The notes under the pieces are model-generated. The model had not been told where the DNA came from. It did not search any database and was given only the letters and a program-made list of their open reading frames with translations. Of a stretch of 43,018 nucleotides of DNA, positions 17,138-25,166 are shown piece after piece. The position numbers and the translations under genes are program-made. Where the stretch lies: IMG/VR virus record IMGVR_UViG_3300013101_000022, positions 1 through 43,018 of that record, one strand, 5' to 3'. Position 1 is the first letter of the stretch. Each line of letters starts with the position of its first letter. This DNA comes from a virus.

Positions 17138-17437
17138 TTACCAGGGGCGGGTGCCGTGGATGACTTCTGCGCAGCCCCGCATGCCGTGGAAGTAGTTGGC
17201 CAGCAAGAGGGCCTTGGCTTCCTTGAGCGTGACGTCGTAGGCGTTGAACCGGTGAGTGGTGTCGTTGCTGCCGTCATCTTTCCACTCGTAGTAAAAAGCG
17301 ACCTTGGTGATGGGCTGGTAATTGCCGATGTGAGTTTCTTCGCCGGTGACTTTATGAGTGGCCCAGATTTGTTTCTGACCGTGCTTGGGGGCGGGCTTGC
17401 ATTTGGTGCGGTAGTTTGCGCTTGGTAAGTTGTTCAT
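17138..17437 (-). CDS. Hypothetical protein, first gene of the 17.4-kb array
   Basis: 99 residues directly downstream of the leader and promoter-like repeat. Basic N-terminal half ('RTKCKPAPKHGQKQIW'), then 'FYYEWKDDGSNDTTHRFNAYDVTLKEAKALL', a beta-helix pattern. Not recognised. Being first behind the repeated promoter it is likely strongly expressed early. Confidence 0.6.
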   Translation of the reverse strand: MNNLPSANYRTKCKPAPKHGQKQIWATHKVTGEETHIGNYQPITKVAFYYEWKDDGSNDTTHRFNAYDVTLKEAKALLLANYFHGMRGCAEVIHGTRPW

Positions 17438-17439
17438 TG

Positions 17440-17483
17440 TTTTTCCTTTTGACCGGGTTTCTCAAGTGCGGGTCAACACCCGC
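17440..17483 (-). promoter_or_regulatory. 5' leader with hairpin and AAAAGGAAAAA ribosome-binding site
   Basis: On the minus strand a perfect 6-bp stem (17468-17483, loop GTTG) is followed by ACCCGGTCAAAAGGAAAAA and ATG. It corresponds to the leaders at 38181-38223 (5-bp stem, same GTTG loop) and 42003-42048. Confidence 0.6.
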
Positions 17484-17549
17484 TGTGTGCTACAAGTATA
17501 GCTTATTTCGGGCCGTAGTGGGGGAATCATTTAAACTAAATTGCAACGC
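17481..17549 (-). repeat. Promoter-like repeat, copy 1
   Basis: One of three near-identical ~68-base elements; it matches copy 2 (38221-38289) except for a few bases near its left end. On the minus strand it offers a good -10, TATACT (17495-17500), but no -35 at the right distance (CCCCAC). Conserved upstream are CCCCCACTACGGCCCGA and an A/T-rich TTGCAATTTAG. Conservation of the whole block suggests a phage-specific activator or sigma factor. It faces the small-gene array 17437-15479. Nothing else is seen in the 250-base gap apart from the hairpin at 17619. Confidence 0.75.
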
Positions 17550-17618
17550 ATGGCCGCACAGCAGGTTGCAGCTGCAAAACGCACAGAAGGCGCGGATGGA
17601 CGACAGGGGCCTTCAATG

Positions 17619-17656
17619 CGAAGCGCCCGGAGTCGTTGAAAACTCCGGGCGTTTCG
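17619..17656 (-). terminator. Strong hairpin downstream of the primase-helicase gene
   Basis: A 10-bp perfect GC-rich stem (17624-17633 with 17642-17651, 8-base loop) extended by about five further pairs. It lies 30 bases past the stop of the leftward primase-helicase and just before promoter copy 1, so it would separate the two transcripts. No T tract follows on the leftward strand. Confidence 0.6.
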
Positions 17657-17687
17657 CCTTGTATTAATTATCGGGCCGCTTTTGAAA

Positions 17688-20012
17688 CTAAAATGGAACC
17701 TCCGGCTGTCGTTGCTCTGGCAGCTCCTCGTCCCAACGAACCTTTGTCGCGTATTGCTCTTCCCAGAACTCACGCAGCACGCGGAGGGTTGGGAACTCAT
17801 ACGTGTAGGACCGGGTGCCGCCTCTGACCTTGGGCTTGGCTGCTCGGGTACGCCGGGGGAAATCATCGGGGCAAACGCTCTTGAGGAACTCGCCAAGCTG
17901 ACCTGAGTTGCCGCTATACGGCAGCCGGTAGCGCTCAACGTGATTGCGGTAGTCGTCTCGAAGCGCGTTGCATTCTACGACCTTGTTGTAGCGCGGTAGT
18001 GCCTCCACCAACGTCCCTTGCTCAAGTCGGCAATACCACCAATCCTCCCACGGGCTCAGGCTCTGCATTTTTTGCCCAAGCAGCGCCTCAGTCTTGGGCA
18101 CCGTGCGCACATCAAAATCTTCCAGGTCGTGGGTCATCAGGTAGTGCAAAAGATTCTCACTGCCGCCGTTTTTTAAATGCGCAGCGATGTCCCCAAAGTA
18201 CTTGCTGTTTTGCTTCTGGTTGTCTCCAACTTCCAGTACGAAAAACCGGCGTTCATTCGCCCCGGTTGGCACCACCCAAGCACTGTTGGATGCCAAGATG
18301 AGGTGGGTGAAGTTTGGGCTGGTCTCGGCGTCAACAAACTTCTGTTCAATGACCATGCGATTCTCTGTGACCAAGGTCTTCAAAACGCTTTCGTGTTTCT
18401 TGTCTCCCGCGAAGAACGCCTCATCGCCGAACAGTATCACGCAGTCTCGAAGGTGGGCGTTGAATTGCCCAACAAGATGGTTGGCGTTGCTGACCTGCAG
18501 ATAGTGGCGGCCGAAGAGTGCGCCGAACTTATTGGCGAAGAAACTTTTTCCCGTACCGCTCTTGCCGCGCAACACCACTGCCGTCTCACCGGCGGTGCCG
18601 GGCTTTTGAACCGCCCGCGCCATCCAGCTCAAAAGATAGTTGTAGTGCACGTCCACACCCTTACAAATATTGGTATGAAGGTGGCGCAAGAACGACAGGT
18701 GCTTATCTCCCGGCACGGCCGCCACGGCGAACCCTTGCCAAAGGTTGTAGGCATCGGGGATGATCGGCCCGCTGGGGTTGAACACCACCCGGTCAAACTC
18801 GCGCCGCTGGGGGTGCGTCAGCCACCACTTGCCCACCGGGAATTGCTTCTCCTTGTCGCCCACCGGGACGGTAACGAAGACGTTGCAAAACCGATTGCCA
18901 AAGTCGGCGAAGGTTTGCTTGGTGAGTTTTTTGCGACTCATTTCTATGTCCAAGACTTCTTCCGCCACCAGACATCTTCCGCCAAAATCTCCTACCACAA
19001 AAAACCGATCATTGAGCTTTTGCAGCCACGGCTCCACGGCATGTTCTTTGCCCCGGTTGATCTGGCGCATGACGTATTCAATTTCGTTGGGTCGCTTGTC
19101 CAAAACAGAGGCGCTGATTCCGAAGTCAGGATCGGTCAGTATACTGAAAATAACTTCCTCCGGAACGTCGCACCGGAGCAAGTTACAAATCACATCAAAC
19201 AACCAGGCCGACCGGCTGTTGTCACCCTTCTTGACTTCATCGGGGTGCTCGCCCTGGACGATGATGACCTTCACCCGGTCTGGTACTTTCCATTTGTTTA
19301 GTTCGTCTACGCTGCCCAGCCGGGCCACGTTACCGGTAGGTGCGGTGACGGGCGCGGTGTGGGTCATGCCCGCCGTCTGGATGATCGGCGCGGGGGTGAA
19401 GTCGGTGAGTTGGTATGCCCGTTCAATCCCAAAGGACTCCACAGCAGACAGCGACGGCGTCCGGCCTCGCTCAACCTTTTTGGCGTTGGGCAAGTTCATT
19501 GTGCCCGGCAGCCTCATGATCCTGTCGATGTTGTGGCAGCTGTCGCCCTCCAAAACAATTTCCAGTTGCCTGTTGTAGCGGGTGATGTCTGCCTTGGCCG
19601 GGGCGGTGCGCGTGGTCACCGGCTCAGCCAGTTTCCAGAACGCCTGGTACCCGCCGCCGCTGAATACCACGGCGGTAGGTGGGGCCACGGGGCAACGCTT
19701 CAGCAGCAACGCCTGGATGCGCTCCAGCTCCGCCTCAAGAGGTTCCCCGGCCCGTGCGTCCACATCAACGTGGAGCCAGCCCACGGTGACGATGTCGTCG
19801 CGGGTTGCCTTCTTGGTCAGCGCGTGCGCCGGTTGGTTGACGCTGAAGTACAGGTTGGCCTTTCCGGCCCGGCTGTCTATCCACTTCTTGGCGGCAGCCT
19901 CTTCCTTGGGCGTGAAGGTCTTTGTTTCGATCCCTTTGCGATCTACTTTTATCGCCGTCAAAACCCAATAGCCTTCTGGGTGAAACAGCTTCAGGAATTC
20001 AATGCTTGTCAT
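17688..20012 (-). CDS. Primase-helicase fusion (AEP-like primase with SF3/DUF5906-type helicase)
   Basis: 774 residues from the ATG at 20012 behind GGAGAGG (an upstream in-frame ATG adds 11 residues without a site). The N-terminal part is archaeo-eukaryotic-primase-like: 'HVDVDAR' (metal-binding Asp83, Asp85), 'VVFSGGGYQAFWKL', and 'NIDRIMRLPGTMNLP' near 165-180. The C-terminal part is a phage superfamily 3-like helicase with Walker A GKSGTGKS at 483-490, Walker B Asp530-Glu531 and a later 'LASNSAW..P.GANERRFFVL' sensor/arginine region. It would unwind and prime replication forks for the nearby family A polymerase. Last gene of the leftward replication operon. Confidence 0.88.
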   Translation of the reverse strand: MTSIEFLKLFHPEGYWVLTAIKVDRKGIETKTFTPKEEAAAKKWIDSRAGKANLYFSVNQPAHALTKKATRDDIVTVGWLHVDVDARAGEPLEAELERIQALLLKRCPVAPPTAVVFSGGGYQAFWKLAEPVTTRTAPAKADITRYNRQLEIVLEGDSCHNIDRIMRLPGTMNLPNAKKVERGRTPSLSAVESFGIERAYQLTDFTPAPIIQTAGMTHTAPVTAPTGNVARLGSVDELNKWKVPDRVKVIIVQGEHPDEVKKGDNSRSAWLFDVICNLLRCDVPEEVIFSILTDPDFGISASVLDKRPNEIEYVMRQINRGKEHAVEPWLQKLNDRFFVVGDFGGRCLVAEEVLDIEMSRKKLTKQTFADFGNRFCNVFVTVPVGDKEKQFPVGKWWLTHPQRREFDRVVFNPSGPIIPDAYNLWQGFAVAAVPGDKHLSFLRHLHTNICKGVDVHYNYLLSWMARAVQKPGTAGETAVVLRGKSGTGKSFFANKFGALFGRHYLQVSNANHLVGQFNAHLRDCVILFGDEAFFAGDKKHESVLKTLVTENRMVIEQKFVDAETSPNFTHLILASNSAWVVPTGANERRFFVLEVGDNQKQNSKYFGDIAAHLKNGGSENLLHYLMTHDLEDFDVRTVPKTEALLGQKMQSLSPWEDWWYCRLEQGTLVEALPRYNKVVECNALRDDYRNHVERYRLPYSGNSGQLGEFLKSVCPDDFPRRTRAAKPKVRGGTRSYTYEFPTLRVLREFWEEQYATKVRWDEELPEQRQPEVPF

Positions 20013-20313
20013 TCCAATACCTCTCCAGCAGATCAACGGGACCAAGTCCTCGTTCGATCATACTTAGCCACTGGACGGTACACGGCACGCGGGGGGCCAG
20101 TTGCGGTTGAGTGAGGCCCGCCCGGCGGCGGAGGATGACAAAGCGTTCGTACGAAAGCAACGTGAGTTTCAGGTTGTAGGGGCACGGGGTTTCGCCGCGC
20201 TCCCAGGCTAGGTATTTTCTGACGGGGATGCCGTACCGTTCAGCAGCAGCCTTCTGAGTTTCAGCTCGGCGTCTCCTGCCAGTGTAAAGTTTTTCGGCTC
20301 TCGTGTAAGGCAT
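19999..20313 (-). CDS. Tandem helix-turn-helix (XRE-like) protein
   Basis: 104 residues. Two HTH-like units are visible: residues 19-41 ('TQKAAAERYGIPVRKYLAWERGE') with the typical 'WERG' end, and 63-90 ('AGLTQPQLAPRVPCTVQ' then 'SMIERG'). A double Cro/C1-type domain suggests a dimer-like monomer binding DNA, perhaps an operator near the repeated promoters. Its first 35 codons overlap the end of the nuclease gene by 106 bases in another frame, and its end overlaps the primase start. Confidence 0.7.
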   Translation of the reverse strand: MPYTRAEKLYTGRRRRAETQKAAAERYGIPVRKYLAWERGETPCPYNLKLTLLSYERFVILRRRAGLTQPQLAPRVPCTVQWLSMIERGLGPVDLLERYWNDKH

Positions 20314-20702
20314 TCAATTAGCTCCTTCTGGTCTATAGATTTTGGCCAGTATTTTACAGCGACCTCAATGAGTTTCGTTTTGTTGCAGCCCTCGGTGTTG
20401 ACCACCAGCGCGGCATCCGCTCCATCCAACAGCAGCCACTCCGACCGACAACGCAACAGCCACCAGCACCGGCCCCCGGCCCGGCGGCGGCGCAGCGCCC
20501 ATACCCGCTGTTGGGGCGTGTAGTGTTCGATGCGCACGGGGGTGTCTTCCCCTTTGGGCCAAGCGCGTATCCATTTTAATTCGATCCACCCTTCAACGTA
20601 GTTCACGTCGGGGGTGCCGGGCAGCACCGGGTTCTCGACTGAGATTGCGTTGAGTGGTTTGAGCATTTTGGTCACGGCTTTTCTCATGCCTTGTTCGCTC
20701 AT
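20208..20702 (-). CDS. PD-(D/E)XK nuclease, VRR-NUC/Holliday-resolvase-like
   Basis: 164 residues. The core 'GTPDVNYVEGWIELKW' (residues 29-44) supplies Pro31-Asp32 and Glu41-Leu-Lys43, and 'YTPQQRVWALRRRRAGG' with 'CWWLLRC' follows, the arrangement of VRR-NUC-type nucleases. It probably resolves branched replication or recombination intermediates. The C-terminal 60 residues are variable and overlap the downstream HTH gene. Overlap of 4 with the upstream coiled-coil gene. Confidence 0.75.
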   Translation of the reverse strand: MSEQGMRKAVTKMLKPLNAISVENPVLPGTPDVNYVEGWIELKWIRAWPKGEDTPVRIEHYTPQQRVWALRRRRAGGRCWWLLRCRSEWLLLDGADAALVVNTEGCNKTKLIEVAVKYWPKSIDQKELIECLTREPKNFTLAGDAELKLRRLLLNGTASPSENT

Positions 20703-20917
20703 TTATTTTCCTCCTTGGCGATGATCTTCCTGAGCATCCTGGAGTACCGAAACCACGTTGGGCTGCGTGGCGCGTTCCGGTCTGCGTTGTCGACGAACTC
20801 GGCCACCGCTTCCAGCTTTTCTTCCGCCGCCAGGACTAGCTTGTTCAACGACGTGATCGTGTTGGTCAGCCGTTCGATTTTTGCCTTGTTGGTTTCCAGC
20901 CTCCGGCGGCCTCTCAC
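20699..20917 (-). CDS. Small coiled-coil protein
   Basis: 72 residues, highly charged, with a predicted coiled coil at about residues 8-45 ('KIERLTNTITSLNKLVL'). ATGA overlaps with both neighbours place it firmly in the operon. No family recognised. Confidence 0.6.
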   Translation of the reverse strand: MRGRRRLETNKAKIERLTNTITSLNKLVLAAEEKLEAVAEFVDNADRNAPRSPTWFRYSRMLRKIIAKEENK

Positions 20918-21501
20918 AGCTCGCCCAAAAAGAACGCGGTTTGTGGGCCGGGCTTGGGCCGGTAGATAGGCAACGACCGCACGTTGAGCTGGGCCTCACC
21001 CATCATGATCAGGCCGGTCTTGCAGCTGTCGCGCCACCCCGCGTCATCCTCCATGTCCAGCCGCCGCTGGATTGCCTCAGACGGTCCAGACACCGTATGG
21101 ATGCCCGCCTGGATCAAGGCCCGCGCACAATCCGCGCAGATGCTTTCGCTTGGGTCCCAGCTCAGGTAAGCCCAACACCCCTGCGTGGCCCGGCCCAGCC
21201 GGGCGGCGTTGTAGATTGCGTTGCGTTCGGCGTGCTCGGCGAACATGTATTTTGTGGGCCGTCGCCAACGCTCTGGGTCCAGCTCTTGGCCAACGGGGCG
21301 GAGCACGTTTTTGGCATCCGACTTCAGCACGTCAACCATTTCGCGCACCCGGCGCGGGAAGCCATTGTAGCCCCCCGCGACCTCGGTGTTGGTGTGAGGG
21401 TCAACGATCACGCAGCCCACTTTCGTGCTTGGGTCTTTGGACCAGCTGGCGTACTCCACCGCCCGGCCCACCCACTTCTCGTCCCAGCTTTTATTTCTCA
21501 T
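20914..21501 (-). CDS. Deoxycytidylate deaminase
   Basis: 195 residues. Zinc-dependent deaminase motif: His90-Ala-Glu92 ('HAERNAIYNAA') and Cys122-x-x-Cys125 ('ICADC'; the usual Pro before the first Cys is Ile). The N-terminal 'SKDPSTKVGCVIV' is typical of dCMP deaminases. It would convert dCMP to dUMP, the substrate of the thymidylate-synthase-like enzyme encoded at 25153-26169, so it feeds hydroxymethyl-dU synthesis. Overlaps the polymerase gene by 4 bases. Confidence 0.9.
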   Translation of the reverse strand: MRNKSWDEKWVGRAVEYASWSKDPSTKVGCVIVDPHTNTEVAGGYNGFPRRVREMVDVLKSDAKNVLRPVGQELDPERWRRPTKYMFAEHAERNAIYNAARLGRATQGCWAYLSWDPSESICADCARALIQAGIHTVSGPSEAIQRRLDMEDDAGWRDSCKTGLIMMGEAQLNVRSLPIYRPKPGPQTAFFLGEL

Positions 21502-23372
21502 GCAATCTGCTCCTTTGCTTCGCCCCAGTTGGGGCCAATTTCTAGATCAACTCTGCTGGGCACGCTCAACTCAACAACGTGCCGCATGATGTGCCCGGCT
21601 TCCTTTACTTCTGCTATGTTGGCCGGACTCCAATCCACTTCGTCGTGAACCTGGAGTTGAAGGTCAAACCCGTTGTCGTCCAGCGCGACCACGGCGGCCT
21701 TGGTCTGGTCGGCGGCGCTGCCTTGGATGAGACGGTTGAGTGCTTTGTGGCACCAGTCGTAGCTGCCGTCAGCCAGCTTTGGAAAGTGGCACTTGCGGCC
21801 CAGAAGGGTCTTGATGAATCCGTTGGCGGCGGCCTGCTCCTCGGTCAGGTCAGCCAGCTTCTTGACGAACGGGGCGTGCTTGTGAAAGGCATCCAAGAGG
21901 GCCTGCGCTTCATCGCCGGCAACCTCACCAGACCAGCCCCGCCGCGTGGTGATAAACTTGGTAGGCAGGCCCAGGTTGCGGGCCAGCTTTGCGCCGCCCA
22001 TGCTGTAGCACAAGCCCAGGTAAATATTCTTGGCCGGGGTGCGGGGGATGCCGCACAGGTCAGCCATCATCTGGTGGTTGTCAGTCTTGGGGTCGTTGCG
22101 GTAGGCGTCGGCCGCGTGCTTGGCCCTGGGCAGGCCGCACAACTCTGCGAAGTGAGTCAGGATGCGCGGCTCTTGTTGGCTATAATCGGCGCACGCCCAG
22201 ATGTCTCCATCAGGCACGTAAATTGCCCGCCACATACCGGACCATTCATCGCGTGCAGATTGCTGCTGAAGGTTGGGGTGCTCGCTGCTCATGCGACCGT
22301 ACCTTGCGCCCTTGGTGTCGCCGTCTTGCTTGGTCCGTCTCATCTGGTTGAAGGTGGTGTGAATCCTGTCGCCGACCATGTGGGTCCGGATGCTCTGGAC
22401 GAACGTGGTGCGCAGCTTATTGACCTTGCGGCATTGGACGATGGCGGCGGCCACCGGGTGGTCGATTGCGTTGAGTGTTTCTTGGTCAAGCTTGTCTTGG
22501 CCGCTGGGCGTTTCCTCCAGCTCAACCCCCAACGCGGTGAGCGCCCGCACCAGCGGGGCCTTGGTCCAGATATTGTCCATGCCCACGTCAACGCCGGTGT
22601 GGTGCCGGATGAGGTCAAGGTGCTCTTGCTCTCGCTTCCGCGCCCAAGCTTCCACCCGGTCCAGTTGGTCCAAATCAATACGCACCCCGCGCCTCCTCAT
22701 GCGCAGCAGCACGGGCTGGAGTTTGCACTCAAGCTGGTAGATGGGCCAAAGGTCTTCGTCCCTTAGGATGCGTTCCTGGCGGCGTAGAACTTGAAGCGGC
22801 AGCCGGGCGTCTTGCTCTGCGTATGGGCCCACGTATTTTGCAGGCAGCCGGTGCATATCCTTCTTGGGGTCCAGCCCGTAGTGGGCGGCGGCCTGCCTGA
22901 GAAACATCTCGTCCTTGCCGGGCAGGCCGTGCCTCTTGGCGATGGCGTCCAGCGAGTAGCTGAAGTGGAGTTCGTCAATCAGCGGGTCGGCGATCTGAAC
23001 GTCACGCTGATCGGCGTGGTTGAAATTAATACCCTCCTCGGCCATGTAGTCCAGATCGTAATTTATGTTGGCCCCAACGAGAATGCCTTTGAAGTTTTTG
23101 GCTTGGTTGCGAAAGTATCTTAGCACCGTCTGCGGGTCCAGGTTGTTGCCGCCTTCGTGCCGCATGGGCAGGTAGTGGCACGGCCCGTCTTCGATGGCAA
23201 AGCTGATGCCGGCAATGTGGCCGCCGGTGCGCACGGACGGCCCCGTGATCTTGAGATTTGGGTCGTAGGTTTCAATGTCGATACCCACACGCCCGGCCCC
23301 CGTCCACTCTGGCATTTCGGCCATGAGCGGAGGGGACCAGGTTGAGGGCAGATCGAACAGCGGGAGTTGCAC
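21498..23372 (-). CDS. DNA polymerase, family A with 3'-5' exonuclease
   Basis: 624 residues. The DnaQ-like exonuclease is intact: 'GIDIET' (Asp32, Glu34), 'NINYDLDY' and 'YAEQDARLPLQ'. Polymerase motif A 'DYSQQEPR' starts at Asp396, motif B has Lys448 in 'PAKNIYLGLCYSMGG', and motif C is His576-Asp-Glu ('QVHDEVDW'). The 5' nuclease domain of bacterial Pol I is absent, as in many phages. It is the replicative polymerase and would have to accept hydroxymethyl-dUTP if the neighbouring pathway works as proposed. Confidence 0.95.
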   Translation of the reverse strand: MQLPLFDLPSTWSPPLMAEMPEWTGAGRVGIDIETYDPNLKITGPSVRTGGHIAGISFAIEDGPCHYLPMRHEGGNNLDPQTVLRYFRNQAKNFKGILVGANINYDLDYMAEEGINFNHADQRDVQIADPLIDELHFSYSLDAIAKRHGLPGKDEMFLRQAAAHYGLDPKKDMHRLPAKYVGPYAEQDARLPLQVLRRQERILRDEDLWPIYQLECKLQPVLLRMRRRGVRIDLDQLDRVEAWARKREQEHLDLIRHHTGVDVGMDNIWTKAPLVRALTALGVELEETPSGQDKLDQETLNAIDHPVAAAIVQCRKVNKLRTTFVQSIRTHMVGDRIHTTFNQMRRTKQDGDTKGARYGRMSSEHPNLQQQSARDEWSGMWRAIYVPDGDIWACADYSQQEPRILTHFAELCGLPRAKHAADAYRNDPKTDNHQMMADLCGIPRTPAKNIYLGLCYSMGGAKLARNLGLPTKFITTRRGWSGEVAGDEAQALLDAFHKHAPFVKKLADLTEEQAAANGFIKTLLGRKCHFPKLADGSYDWCHKALNRLIQGSAADQTKAAVVALDDNGFDLQLQVHDEVDWSPANIAEVKEAGHIMRHVVELSVPSRVDLEIGPNWGEAKEQIA

Positions 23373-23596
23373 TATTTTTTACCCCTGTCTAGGTTGAAGC
23401 CCAAGACCATTTCGCCCGTCATGGAAAGCACCAACTCAATCAGCTCCTGGGTCGCAGGGCTGCGGGCCAGCACGGCTGAACCTTCTGCGTCTATGGTGAC
23501 CACGAAAAACTGACCGTCGCCTGCCATTGCATCCAAGACGGCGGCGCGGGCCTGGGTACCAACGATCAGGTTTTCTACTCTGCCCTTGTCGCTCAT
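23372..23596 (-). CDS. Hypothetical small protein
   Basis: 74 residues, one-base overlap with the polymerase and 4-base overlap upstream. Mixed alpha/beta ('GQFFVVTIDAEGSAVLA'), no Cys. Not recognised. Confidence 0.6.
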   Translation of the reverse strand: MSDKGRVENLIVGTQARAAVLDAMAGDGQFFVVTIDAEGSAVLARSPATQELIELVLSMTGEMVLGFNLDRGKK

Positions 23597-24021
23597 AGCG
23601 GGCTTCCTCCATTGAGACTCACGTCGTGTTTGGTGATGGTCAATTCGTCGTCTTCGCTCAGCCGGTCTTGGAAGGTTCTGAGTTGAGGGTTGGTGCTGCC
23701 AAATAACTGCTTGAGGTTGTAGATCGGTTCCTCATCTTCAGCCCGAAAGGGCACGCCCCAAAATGGACCCCAAGGCCCGCCGGTCACGTAGTCTGGTTCC
23801 GCAATAATTTCGTCTGGTGTCATCATCCAGGTTTGGTCCAAAGTGTTCCTCAACAACACCCGTGTTTCGCCTGTCGCTTTGTATGTACGCAATGCCTTCT
23901 CGCTGACGCGAACACACACTGAGTCCGGCGTGTGGCAAAACAACACCCACCCGTCTGGCATGAGGTGTAGCCGGTGAAAGTGGCACTTAGCGTCCCTGAT
24001 GGATTTTGTTAGGTCAATCAT
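23593..24021 (-). CDS. Hypothetical protein
   Basis: 142 residues behind AAGGA. His/Cys-containing N-terminus ('CHFHRLHLMPDGWVLFCH') followed by beta strands and a Trp/Pro-rich loop ('GGPWGPFWG'). Lies between the DUF1599 protein and the polymerase. No domain recognised; a pool-enzyme accessory role is conceivable only from context. Confidence 0.6.
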   Translation of the reverse strand: MIDLTKSIRDAKCHFHRLHLMPDGWVLFCHTPDSVCVRVSEKALRTYKATGETRVLLRNTLDQTWMMTPDEIIAEPDYVTGGPWGPFWGVPFRAEDEEPIYNLKQLFGSTNPQLRTFQDRLSEDDELTITKHDVSLNGGSPL

Positions 24022-24051
24022 TCCTTGTCTCCTTGACTTGGGTGTTGGATA

Positions 24052-24645
24052 TTACGCTCCGCAATATCCGCAATCTTTACTCTCGCCTTCGCAGTGTTCG
24101 CACACCTCCTTTTCGTATCCAAACGGGTGAGACACAGTGGTGTCAAAACCAACGGTGTCAGCCTTGGGCACATCACTGGCTTTCAACTCAGATAAAACCA
24201 GCAGCAAGTACGCGGCCAAATCTTCCAGGTCGTCGATCACGCCTTCGTCCCGGCGGTCGCTGCGGGCGTGCTCCAAGATGTCCCACTTGGACGCAACGCA
24301 GTAGGCCTGGGAATCATCTTGGCCGGGCGGCGTAGCCAACTGATCAGAGGCCACCCGCTGCTCCAGCCGGTCCCACTTGCGGGCCATCATCATGAACGCT
24401 CCAACGCCCCCGCGCTTGAGCCATGATCCACCATACTGTTCGTCCTTTTCTTTCAACTTTTTAACGAGGGCTTCCGCCACTCCCGGTAGTGCGTCTATGT
24501 AGGTCAAGGGTTCTCCTCTCAGTGCGCGACCCATGAGTCGCATTCCTTCAGCTATTTCTAACATGTGGGGCGTGAACTCCACCGTTCCGCCTCGGCGAAA
24601 ACCCGGCGGGCACCAGCCCCAATCGAATCCCTCCCACAGCCTCAT
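24052..24645 (-). CDS. DUF1599 / nucleotide-modification-associated domain 1-like protein
   Basis: 197 residues. Residues 62-152 show the DUF1599 pattern: 'KEKDEQYGGSW', 'ARKWDRLEQRV' and 'DDLEDLAAYLLLVLSEL'. This family, named nucleotide modification associated domain 1, recurs in phages with modified bases and in nucleotide-metabolism clusters; its reaction is not settled. The C-terminus adds two CxxC pairs ('CEHC' and 'CGYC', residues 182-195), a probable zinc knuckle. ATGA overlap with the HD-phosphohydrolase gene. Confidence 0.7.
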   Translation of the reverse strand: MRLWEGFDWGWCPPGFRRGGTVEFTPHMLEIAEGMRLMGRALRGEPLTYIDALPGVAEALVKKLKEKDEQYGGSWLKRGGVGAFMMMARKWDRLEQRVASDQLATPPGQDDSQAYCVASKWDILEHARSDRRDEGVIDDLEDLAAYLLLVLSELKASDVPKADTVGFDTTVSHPFGYEKEVCEHCEGESKDCGYCGA

Positions 24646-25166
24646 TTTTCAAACTCGCTGTCGAACTTGTCCGGCGTGCGTTCCCATTGTAAGTGGGCCA
24701 CGAAGTCTCGGACCTCTTTGGGCACCCAGTCTTGGGCCAGCAGCCGGTGGCAGACATTAATGATTTGGTCAACGTCGCGATTGCCCAAGTTCAGTTCGTC
24801 CCCGCAGAACAAACACAGCTCCAGGAGGTCCATCGCCTTCAACCACTGGCGCTCAACTTCGTTCAGGCCCTCTTCGTAGTCCACCATCAAGTCGCGCTTC
24901 AGCCGGGCCTCTACTTCACCAAACGCTTTGCCCGCGTCTGGGGTCAGCCACCATTTGGCCGGTGCCGGCATGTCGCCGACCCAACGCTCTGCCACGTCAT
25001 GAAACAGACACGCCTTGGTGAGGCGCAAACTCGCGCCGGGGTTCAAGACCTCCAGCAGCGCGACCATGTTCCAACTATGGACGGCCACGCTGTAGGGTCG
25101 GTGATGAAAAGTGGCGTGTAGCCTCTCGGTTTGGCCACCCTCAATTAGTGCTTTACTTCGCTTCAC
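24642..25166 (-). CDS. YfbR-like HD-domain 5'-deoxynucleotidase
   Basis: 174 residues from the GTG at 25166, chosen for GGGAGG seven bases upstream; the longer frame runs 70 more bases into the thymidylate-synthase-like gene. HD motifs: His30 in 'YSVAVHSW', His56-Asp57 in 'LFHDVAE', and 'GDMPAPAKW' (64-72), all typical of YfbR/HDDC2-type dNMP nucleotidases. Here it could remove dTMP or other dNMPs to bias the pool toward the modified precursor. Overlaps both neighbours. Confidence 0.82.
   Translation of the reverse strand: MKRSKALIEGGQTERLHATFHHRPYSVAVHSWNMVALLEVLNPGASLRLTKACLFHDVAERWVGDMPAPAKWWLTPDAGKAFGEVEARLKRDLMVDYEEGLNEVERQWLKAMDLLELCLFCGDELNLGNRDVDQIINVCHRLLAQDWVPKEVRDFVAHLQWERTPDKFDSEFEK

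Noticed and set aside
17437-17688. tRNA or small structured RNA in the 17.4-17.7 kb gap
   Set aside because: Only a single long hairpin and the promoter repeat are visible; no cloverleaf or CCA-type end was found by eye.
18177-19301. 374-codon rightward frame opposite the primase-helicase gene
   Set aside because: Antisense shadow of a gene with intact catalytic motifs.
19999-20313. HTH protein as evidence of a temperate phage
   Set aside because: No integrase, excisionase or attachment-site-like repeat is seen in the window; lytic phages also carry HTH regulators.
21579-22766. 395-codon rightward open frame opposite the DNA polymerase gene
   Set aside because: It lies entirely within the well-supported polymerase gene on the other strand, has no ribosome-binding site and its product shows no domain; high GC produces such mirror frames.
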